64,000 bases of DNA. Source: Effrenium voratum. Taxonomy: Eukaryota; Sar; Dinophyceae; Suessiales; Symbiodiniaceae. Positions 56,605-64,000 of the stretch are shown here, in pieces. Location: contig CAUJNA010003319.1 of the NCBI GenBank assembly GCA_963377175.1, positions 375,001-439,000 of the forward strand. Reading direction: 5' to 3'. Below the pieces are notes generated by a model. It saw only the letters and a list, made by a program, of their open reading frames with translations, was not told the origin of the DNA and did not search any database. The position numbers and the translations under genes were made by a program. The number at the start of each line of letters is the position of its first letter. Within the stretch, counting starts at the first letter, position 1.

Positions 56605-57024
56605 CTACGGTGTTGCTTGAACCAAAAGCCACAGAGGTACGCCCCATGCACCCCTGCCACTCCTGCGAGCCCTTGCCAGCGCTGGGATGTTCCAAACCCT
56701 GGCGCGACAGATCGCGATTGCTTCTGGGAGAGGGGCTTCTCGCCGGGCTTCTCGCCCTCCCTTTTGTCCTGCGGTGCAAAAATTGGCCAGAGCATAGACT
56801 GCATATGCCAGTGTGAGGCTGTATTCTACCAAGGATTGTTCTGGGATGGTATTCGGATCATCTTGGAATAGGGGACCCCTTTGTAGGAAGACAACTCCGA
56901 GCAAAAAACAACGCTGAATCTGAATGGTGCGCCCAGGGATGGGCCGGAAGGCCACGCAGCGAAGCTCACTCTCCCAAATCCTAATGTAGCCAACTTTCCT
57001 CACTTGCCAAGCGGACTCAATCAT
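56605..57024 (-). CDS. Candidate protein, 139 aa
   Basis: An ATG-initiated frame ends in TAG, convergent with the frame at 55929-56561. It begins MIESAWQVRKVGYIRIWESE and includes a hydrophobic stretch (SLTLAYAVYALANFC) and a basic end. Composition is protein-like across the whole length. The ATG is 40 bases from the TATGCA/TCTG array. No family was recognised. Confidence 0.35.
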   Translation of the reverse strand: MIESAWQVRKVGYIRIWESELRCVAFRPIPGRTIQIQRCFLLGVVFLQRGPLFQDDPNTIPEQSLVEYSLTLAYAVYALANFCTAGQKGGREARREAPLPEAIAICRARVWNIPALARARRSGRGAWGVPLWLLVQATP

Positions 57025-57063
57025 TCAGGTCAGTAGGTAGGCAGGTACGTAGGTACGTAGGCA

Positions 57064-57252
57064 TGTATCCATGTACGAACCTATCATGTATGCATATGTA
57101 TGCGTGTGTCTGCATATGTATGCATATGTATGCGTGTGTCTGCATATGTATGCATATGTCTGCATATGTCTGCATATGTATGCATATGTCTGCATATGTC
57201 TGCATATGTATGCATATGTATGCACATGTATGCATATGTATGCATATGCATA

Positions 57253-57328
<76 letters not shown>

Positions 57329-57345
57329 CGTCTGTCCGTCTGTCC

Positions 57346-57429
<84 letters not shown>

Positions 57430-57480
57430 GTCTGCCTGCCTGCCTGCCTGTCTGTCTGTCTGTCTGCATGTATGCATGTA
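57064..57480. repeat. Compound array: TATGCA units then (TCTG)n
   Basis: About 57070-57252 is made of tgcatatgta and tgcatatgtc hexamer-like units. From 57255 it becomes (tctg)n with tccg and tgcc variants to 57466, then returns to atgtatgc. Purine/pyrimidine asymmetry is total in the second part. Confidence 0.97.
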
Positions 57481-58130
57481 TGTATTCCAATCAATGACCT
57501 TTGACCCCGGGATCTACACCAAGTTCGCTCACACAAGCTTGATAAGACTCAGACTTGCTATTCCCTAATTCCACCGCGCAAAAGTTCGTCCTGCTTTCTA
57601 AGTCAGGCGGTGTTCCCAATACTACATTTCCTCTTCAGCCATCCCCCCAAAGGAGTCTTAATTTAGGCGGCCCCCAAACATAGTGGTTTTAAGCCAAGGA
57701 AAGAAGATTCACCTCAACAAAACACCCCCAACTCTTGAAGGGGCCTACACTTTGTCTGTACCACTCAAAAACGTCAGAAGCCTCAAGGCCCAGGCGCCCG
57801 TCTGGAGCAGAGTCCACGTCGCTCTTGGAGTCCGCGCCTTTCGAGGTCCCTTCGATGCTTCCGGCCTGCGGAAAAGCTGAGCACAGAGCTCATAAATTTA
57901 ACACGGAAGCAAGATGTCTAAAGCTAAACACCCACTTAGCGCTTCAAGCATTGGAAGGTGCCCTGAAAACAATATCAGGCGGCAAAAAAGAAACATCTAT
58001 AACTTCAAATTGTGCAAGAGTCTGTGCTCGGCCCTTTTGCACAGTTCGCAGGAAGAAACAAAGCAGGACAGCACAGAAGCGCCAGCAAGTCATGGCACAA
58101 TCAGTCCCCTAGCAAACAACACCTTAATAT
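57481..58130. other. No supported gene
   Basis: Short frames only. Confidence 0.4.
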
Positions 58131-58137
58131 TTGTCTT

Positions 58138-58188
58138 TCTCTCTTGCTCTTTCTCGTTCTCGCTCTCTCTCTCTCGCTCTCACTCCAT
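58138..58188. repeat. CT-rich tract
   Basis: Tctctc and ctcgctct words occur over 50 bases. Confidence 0.85.
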
Positions 58189-58756
58189 GTCTGCAGTTGT
58201 ACCCTGAAATACGGGATCCTCAAACTAAGGGATCTTCATCATAGGAAGCTCGTTTAAACCCCAAATAAGTGAGCCCGTCGTAAACCAGGCACAGGTACTG
58301 CAGATTGACATGGGACCCAAAAAGCCCCATAGTGAGAGTCATCTGCCTTAAATGCTTGCAAGAACTGCAAGCACGTGATCGCAACGACAGAGGACACATG
58401 AGAACCACGCACCCGCTCTTTTTTCAGCGGCATTTGGCGAAGGAGTCGTTTGCTACGTGGCTGGCCTGGATGATCTGATACCTCCACCCAAAAAACGGAA
58501 CATTAACAGAATGCTCCTTTGAGTGGGGGACACTCTGTCAGATTCCATGATGCATCTATAACACATACCTGCCCGCCCCAAACTTGAACCAAACAAACAC
58601 ACAATAACACATACATCCACCGGCCAGCTGCACTAGGTTGAAAGGCATTTGCAGGTGAGAAAAGTTGGAACAATCGGAACAACGCAACTGACGCGATTGG
58701 TCTATCGAAACACATCTGAAGGCTCTCGGACCGGTCTCATCTGCAAGTGCCTTCCA

Positions 58757-58978
58757 CTACTGGCGATTCCATCGCTTGGAACGCCAAATATCCTGTGCGG
58801 TCTTTCGGCGTCCGCACTTGCCCATTCGCCCAGAAAAGGTTGGCGAGGCTGGCGGAGCCTCCGGCGCAGGATGTCTGGCTGTCTCGGAGTGAAAACACTT
58901 CTCTGGAGTGAGGTCTGCCAGAAACCCATCAAACAAGCCTCGTACCCCATGTGCGAGGTGGTGCTTCAAACATCTTTG
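58757..58978 (-). CDS. Exon 2 (terminal) of unknown two-exon gene
   Basis: The acceptor TTTCAACTAGATTGCAG opens 73 codons in phase 0, ending in TAG. The peptide includes GLFDGFLADLTPEKCFHSE and a Pro-rich linker (APEAPPASP) before a basic end. Phase agrees with exon 1 at 59243-59362. No family was recognised. Confidence 0.45.
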   Translation of the reverse strand, partial: QRCLKHHLAHGVRGLFDGFLADLTPEKCFHSETARHPAPEAPPASPTFSGRMGKCGRRKTAQDIWRSKRWNRQ

Positions 58979-59242
58979 CTGCAATCTAGTTGAAACGGAA
59001 AAATATCTAATGTGAAAGACAAATTAAACAATCTACATGTTATTTCTGCTGTGCCTGCGCTTTTACAGATCTGTTCGACAAGAGGCAAATGGTATTGCAA
59101 CACAGGCGCACGGAAGTGGTCTAGAGCCTCTGGTGTTTGAATCTAGACAGTGCAATCCACTGTGCCGATTTCTGCCAACCACCAGATCATGAATACAATG
59201 AATGAATCCGTTGTTGCTTGGTCTAAACATGTTCTCTGGTAC

Positions 59243-59362
59243 GTGACTTCTGCCGTCGCCCCTCCCTGCAGTGCCCGCCTCCTTCACCTCCTTGAGGTAC
59301 TGCGCCAGCTGCGCCTCCAATTCCTTCAGAAGGAGACTTGACATGGCCCGTTCTACTTCCAT
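59243..59362 (-). CDS. Exon 1 of unknown two-exon gene
   Basis: The ATG at 59362 opens 40 codons in phase 0, followed by a donor GTACCA. The peptide MEVERAMSSLLLKELEAQL and the next ten residues form a clear amphipathic or coiled-coil helix with strong G/C third positions. The intron is about 264 bases. The joined product is about 113 residues. Confidence 0.5.
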
Positions 59363-59523
59363 TCCCTATTCCATGGAGTGCCCTATTTAATGCCACGGCA
59401 TTCCATGGGGTAGATACTTGTACCTCATGTATGTATCCTCCCTGTAGCCATACTGCATGTAGGAATATGATTTGCTGTGTATGTGCATGTGTATGCCATA
59501 CACATACATTTACAAGCAGAGAA

Positions 59524-59553
59524 AAAGAGAGAGAGAGAGAGAGAAAGAGAAAT
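59524..59553. repeat. GA tract
   Basis: Aaaagagagagaga over 30 bases. A similar (ag)n lies at 60300-60320. Confidence 0.9.
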
Positions 59554-59852
59554 CAGCTTACCCAGCGCTGGATTATTTTGCCCAAAATCAAGCAACCCGA
59601 CAAAAGCGCCAGTTTGTTCATGTCAGTGACAACCAAAGGATTCTGTCAGTGACTCTCCCAGAGTTGGTGCTGAGCTTCTCATTGCGAGGCTTTTTTTTTG
59701 TTCGGGGTTGATTGCCCAGACACTGTGTTCACCAAGGTTGCTGAGAGCGAAGTGTGCCTAACGTACAGTCACAATCATGGCCAAATGGACTTCTTCATCA
59801 TTGGTGCATTGGTGGTTGAAAAAAACGACCCTGCCACAAAGTCTCTCTCTGC

Positions 59853-60095
59853 ATGTTGTTGAGGGTGTTTTTGCTGTTGGCCTGGCTCATTCTTTTTAGT
59901 CACTCGGTTTGGCCCTTTTCCCGGATGCCACCGGCAACTCGTCCAGCTGTCCTCCGCCGGAGTGGCGGCCCAGGAGAGGACGCGGCACTTGATGGCCTCG
60001 AAATTGCACTCCTCCAACGTGTCGTGGCCGAAGCCCAAACCTCGAACATCCGAGCGATCGACGTAAATGCAATCGCGGAATCGGAAGGATGTTGA
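59853..60095 (+). CDS. Putative small secreted or membrane-anchored protein, 80 aa
   Basis: The ATG opens with a hydrophobic segment (MLLRVFLLLAWLILFSHSV) typical of a signal peptide. An acidic, Ala-rich mature part follows (EDAALDGLEIALLQRVVAEA) and ends in TGA. Third positions are G/C-rich. An acceptor-like CATTCTTTTTAG inside the hydrophobic part at 59900 offers an alternative in which only the later part is an exon. Confidence 0.42.
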   Translation: MLLRVFLLLAWLILFSHSVWPFSRMPPATRPAVLRRSGGPGEDAALDGLEIALLQRVVAEAQTSNIRAIDVNAIAESEGC

Positions 60096-61146
60096 AGGAC
60101 TACAATCATGTCAGCATAATGCGTTTTGCTCTCATATTTGCAAGGGGCGAAGCATGGCAAAACGGATTGCAGACAACTGAATTGCGATGTCCACGAAAAG
60201 TGTACCGCAAGCACGAGAAGTTGTCCGCCTTGTATCTGCCTGTTGGGTTCCACCAGTGTGGGAACTAGACATGACTGGGTTTCAACACTGGACACAAGCA
60301 GAGAGAGAGAGAGAGAGAGCTTTGAGGCAGTTGTTGAAAAGACAGACAAGACACGTACACATGAAGCCCGCATTCCCCCACTGAGACGCTTTCTGAAGAC
60401 TTCCTATATAAGTTTGAGGCAATCCTGAACTATGATGATCTTTTGCCATCTGGCAGCACACCGAGCTACAGCAACAATCCTTGGCATAAACCCAAGCCCA
60501 GTAACCCTGAATCCGGCACACCAGAAAATCATGTCTCAGACCCAATGCAGGCAGAGTCACCATGAAAAGTTAAGCACAATTTCTGTGCATCCTCATCCAC
60601 CTGGCAAACAGCTGCGTGCGTTGTTTGCTCATGAAAGGGAGGACGTCTCGGGGACAGACTTGCCATTTGCAGCGAACATGTTCAAATCTGGATGCTGCGA
60701 GCACATGCGGGGACCCATTGCTGTTTTAAAGGGGCCAAACTTATTTACGCATAGCTGCTCGAAGAGGGCCAATTTTGGTGCGTCACTAAACTCACCAGCC
60801 AGGGCTCCATCGTGCACTTACGAGTTGGCAAAAAGAAGGCATTCACATATTGTCCAAAACCCTTTCTCAAAGGCACCTATCTGAACATTGGCCGTGAGCA
60901 TATAGGTGTATACAACTACGGCCAGTATCTGACTTGCAGCGACAGAATTCACTCACCTGCGACTGCAGCTGAGCTGACTCACTTGCGATGATTGGCTCGC
61001 TTGCGACGATAACAAAAACATTGGCAAGCACTTCGCTAGCTATACAGCATGACCGGCTGCGGCGCACCATTGCAGAATCAGGCCAAAATAGTCAACAATT
61101 CAACCGGATCCCGAAACACTGCCAAAAGTGCGGCCAGTGCTGAAGG

Positions 61147-61148
<2 letters not shown>

Positions 61149-61187
<39 letters not shown>

Positions 61188-61635
61188 TCAGGCAGGCAGG
61201 CAGGCAGGGAGAACAGCGGACGCAGCCAAACACACAAGTGCGGGTGCACACACACACACACGCATAGATAGACCGCAAAGACACACGACAGACAAACAAA
61301 CAAACAAAGTAACTAACAAACAAACTAACAAACAAACAAACAAACAAACAACCAAACAAACAAACAAACAAACAAACAAACACAACAAACACAACAAACA
61401 AACAAACAAACAAACAAACAAACAAACAAAAACAACAAACAAACAAACAAACAAACAAACAAACAAACAAACAAACACAACAAACAAACAACAAACAAAC
61501 AAACAAACAAACAAACAAACTAACAAACAAACAAAAACAACAAACAAGACAAAACAAACAAACAAACAAACAAACAAGCAAGCAAGCAAACAAGCAAGCA
61601 AACAAGCAAGCAAACAAACAAACACACACCCACAC
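61149..61635. repeat. AAGC then AAAC tetranucleotide arrays
   Basis: (aagc)n at 61149-61187 passes through (aggc)n and (ac)n to long (aaac)n from 61294 to 61620, with aacaacaaac and aagc interruptions. Phe/Val/Cys-Leu frames across it are artefacts. Confidence 0.97.
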
Positions 61636-61639
61636 CGAC

Positions 61640-62060
61640 GCACTCACATACACACACACATCCCCACCCACATGGAAACCACACATGAACAACAAGGCAA
61701 GCTGTTTCTTTCAGCAAACAATCATGCTGCAGGAAAGCCCTTGCACATTGTAAAGTCAGGAAGCATCAGCTTTTTGATTCGAGGCGGGTTTCTTTGTTGC
61801 ATCGCTTTGCCAGGTTGAAACTCAAGACATCTTGAGACCTCACACGTGTCAAACGCCGCCTCTCTCTCAGCTGCATGCGTCCAAACTGACTTGTTTCATC
61901 ATTCAGATTAGTTCAATTCAAAGCAAGGTTAACATCGTACACATGCACACACACACATCGTCTACAGTTGGCTGGTTTCTGCGTCCGTTTGCGGGTTTCT
62001 GCATCGCTGCACGGCTTCTTCCGCTACTCTGGTTTGGCAAAATCAATAAATGAATCAGGA
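61640..62060. other. No supported gene
   Basis: Unbiased sequence. Only short frames. Confidence 0.4.
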
Positions 62061-62366
62061 ATGCCCACACTAAACAATAACACGAAACTTCATCATGAGA
62101 AAGCTCATTCTATCCCCGAATCGATGACCTCGGTATTTCTACGTCTCTGGAATCAAGTGCTCCGGACACCTTGCCTTCTGCACGCTGAGGTTGGCCAAGA
62201 AGCCCCCCTTTTTCAGGAGCTTCCTGAAAAGGCGCTTGAGGCCCCATTTTGGCTGTCCAATATCCTAAAGAAATGGCCATGCACACCAACAGCTAAGTGT
62301 GTTGTGTTGTATAAGTTCGTTGTGTGTCTACGTGTGTGTAAGTCTGCTTCGTTTGCCTTGCTTTAA
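62061..62366 (+). CDS. Candidate small protein, 101 aa
   Basis: The frame runs from ATG 62061 to TAA. It includes SVFLRLWNQVLRTPCLLHA and EAPLFQELPEKALEAPFW, typical folded-protein composition. No family was recognised. Confidence 0.32.
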   Translation: MPTLNNNTKLHHEKAHSIPESMTSVFLRLWNQVLRTPCLLHAEVGQEAPLFQELPEKALEAPFWLSNILKKWPCTPTAKCVVLYKFVVCLRVCKSASFALL

Positions 62367-62481
62367 AAAACAAGAAGTAAATGGTATGGCCTTCTCCCTG
62401 TCTGCCCCGGTTGCTCAGGAACTAAACAACCCAGTTTCTATGTAGTTGTAGCCCCCCATGCTCGACAAGTAGGGTGCTTAC

Positions 62482-62566
62482 TCATCCGTCCTCGGCACCC
62501 CGCGGAGGGACTTCCAGCGGACCAAGCCAGGCGTAATCGCCTGCACATCGACGAGGATGCCTGGCG
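62482..62566 (-). CDS. Candidate internal exon with excellent splice sites
   Basis: The acceptor GTGTATGCCTGTCAG and donor GA|GTAAGC enclose two bases, 27 codons and two bases. The preferred frame reads PGILVDVQAITPGLVRWKSL. G/C dominates third positions. It overlaps the plus-strand frame at 62557 by ten bases. Confidence 0.48.
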
Positions 62567-62856
62567 CTGACAGGCATACACATGGCAAACTTTGCCGAAA
62601 GGCTTTCTCGGACATCCTCCGTTTCGCATGGAATGGCTTGAGTGCTATGAACCCTAACGAGATCACCCCAGCCATCATCTGCCGCACACAAGAAACAACT
62701 GGTGTGAAGCAGAACGACCAGTCTGTGGGCACAATTCCTACAACGTACACGTTTGACAACCAGAAGGCACTGTGGGAGTTGATGAAAAGAAGCGGCTCCC
62801 CTGCAACTGGGCAGGGACATCTTAGGTCTTTGAACAAATGCACTACTACAAGATGA
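62557..62856 (+). CDS. Candidate protein, 99 aa
   Basis: An ATG-initiated frame ends in TGA. Composition and codon use are strongly protein-like: KAFSDILRFAWNGLSAMNP, then GTIPTTYTFDNQKALWELM. It could be a whole small gene or contain an exon from a larger one. No family was recognised. Confidence 0.42.
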   Translation: MPGADRHTHGKLCRKAFSDILRFAWNGLSAMNPNEITPAIICRTQETTGVKQNDQSVGTIPTTYTFDNQKALWELMKRSGSPATGQGHLRSLNKCTTTR

Positions 62857-63360
62857 CTTTCACCAGAACCATTCCATGGTGAAGCTCTGCCAAAGGATCT
62901 TTAATCCACGCATCAGCTGTTCACAGCGCGCAACACGGTGAATCTAGAAAAGGCTTTTTGGATCAGGCCGAAGAATCTTGCAGGTAGCGCTGCCAAAGCG
63001 CTGAACTCGCAAGGGGCCTCATTCTACACCCCAATTGGAGGAACAAGAGGACACTCCCCTCAAACAAACAAAAACAAAAACGACCATACCTGCCAAACAG
63101 CTTCAATCACAACGTTGTCAGAGGTTCTTGCCCAGGCCTAGTACGATTGAACAGGTCCTGCAAAACACCCGGCAATGCGCTGAGAGATGCTGAGAGAGCC
63201 CTCTGATGCATTTCCGAGAGTAATCATGCTGCGGGGAGCACGTCAAGTTTCGGCTCACAACGAGGTCACCGGGCAGCCTTCGCTTCTAATCAGGCGTAAC
63301 GGCGTATTGGTAATGCATATGGTCATTTGATCTTGCCGATCCCAGCGCCTTCTTACAAAC

Positions 63361-63420
63361 ATGATCTTGGCCCACCACATCCAAAATGTGCTTTCCCATA
63401 CTTGTGCTGCTTTTGCCGAG
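63361..63420 (+). CDS. Candidate first exon, 20 codons
   Basis: The ATG opens MILAHHIQNVLSHTCAAFAE, then a strong donor GAG|GTGAGC in phase 0. It precedes the frame at 63434, which would then be intronic. Confidence 0.3.
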
Positions 63421-63433
63421 GTGAGCAGGTTCA

Positions 63434-63961
63434 ATGTACTTGAAAGGCCCTCAAAACAAGGAGGGAAATCAGCCGTTCAAGCAGGAACTGGAAGCTGTCC
63501 CTCTTCGCCTTCAAACCGAAGTTGCAACCGGAATTGTGGTTCAGTTCCAAAGTATGAATGGCAACATAGGATTGACACTTCCTGTGCAAAATATCCGGGC
63601 CGGCCAGAAGTCCCGATACATTGATAGTTTACTAACTTCTGTCCATCCCAAAAATTGGAGAAAACTGCAATCTCCGCGAATCAGTTTTGTCCGGTCCTCC
63701 AGCACGCTCGAACCAAAAAAGACAGTGCTCCCAAAAGGAAAGAACCATATACAAAGTCACCCCAGTACCTGCGTGGCCCCTTGCCCCATACATGCTGCAA
63801 CTGGTTGGCTCACGTTGATTCGTGCTGCTCGGCAAAAACACGCATCAGTCAAAATCAATGAAACACAAAAGCAGTTGTTTTCAAAACATGCAACTCTTGA
63901 AATATCATATATCCTTAATATATGCTTGACAGCGATAGTTGAAGGAGGCCACATGTTGTAA
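63434..63961 (+). CDS. Candidate protein, 175 aa
   Basis: An ATG-initiated frame ends in TAA. It is Lys/Gln-rich and includes QTEVATGIVVQFQSMNGNIG and a basic stretch (EPKKTVLPKGKNHIQ). It lies close to the window end and is uninterrupted. Codon bias is weak. If the donor at 63420 is real, part of this would be intron. Confidence 0.3.
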   Translation: MYLKGPQNKEGNQPFKQELEAVPLRLQTEVATGIVVQFQSMNGNIGLTLPVQNIRAGQKSRYIDSLLTSVHPKNWRKLQSPRISFVRSSSTLEPKKTVLPKGKNHIQSHPSTCVAPCPIHAATGWLTLIRAARQKHASVKINETQKQLFSKHATLEISYILNICLTAIVEGGHML

Positions 63962-64000
63962 CCCACATTATAGTCTGACCTCCCTCAAATTGATGCGGGT

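Noticed and set aside
57017..57568. Asp-Arg-Gln-Thr and Ser-Val-Cys-Leu repeat frames
   Set aside because: Artefacts of (TCTG)n, which has no stops in any frame.
61078..61695. A 205-codon Phe/Val/Cys/Leu frame resembling a membrane protein
   Set aside because: Derived from (AAAC)n and (AAGC)n repeats.

Overview
This window looks like gene-poor nuclear DNA from a complex eukaryote. It has almost no long intact genes, near-balanced base composition, very long simple-sequence tracts, several layers of duplication, and short GC-rich exon-like islands bounded by GT...AG signals. A dinoflagellate or another protist with a large, repeat-rich genome fits best. That is an inference: no spliced-leader relic, rRNA or tRNA was found to settle it. 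Degenerate TTTAGGG-like arrays fit dinoflagellates but also plants and other algae.

The only gene with a recognisable family is an AGC-type serine/threonine protein kinase on the minus strand at about 51.5-50.7 kb. It is intronless over the catalytic domain. All other coding calls rest on reading frame, codon bias and splice signals. Three groups are stronger because their exon phases agree across proposed introns: a four-exon minus-strand model at 9.4-6.4 kb, a four-exon plus-strand model at 43.4-45.0 kb, and a two-exon minus-strand model at 59.4-58.8 kb. None of these proteins was recognised. Many single exons and small open frames elsewhere are given with low confidence. A window this size is expected to hold a few chance open frames of about 200 codons.

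Layout. 0-14 kb: scattered exons, a minus-strand gene, and a perfect (GT)191 tract at 12.5-12.9 kb. 14.8-20.4 kb: a 1.3-kb direct duplication carrying three minus-strand exons. 20.4-31 kb: a second, larger duplication (20.4-22.7 versus 27.4-31.0 kb) that includes degenerate telomere-like arrays in opposing orientations and an exon pair that is intact in one copy and broken in the other. 31.2-32.5 kb: a 111-bp minisatellite. 35.7-36.8 kb: an almost perfect 1.1-kb palindrome flanked by a near-identical 8-bp direct repeat, probably a fold-back mobile element. 39-47 kb: several exons, including the plus-strand gene. 48.8-49.9 kb: a 1-kb CA-rich tract. 50.7-51.5 kb: the kinase. 54-57.5 kb: further tandem arrays between small open frames. 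58-64 kb: a two-exon gene and several compact open frames.

The genes show no operon-like organisation and no shared pathway can be inferred. The clearest signals are the fold-back element, the two generations of segmental duplication, and the unrecognised multi-exon genes.
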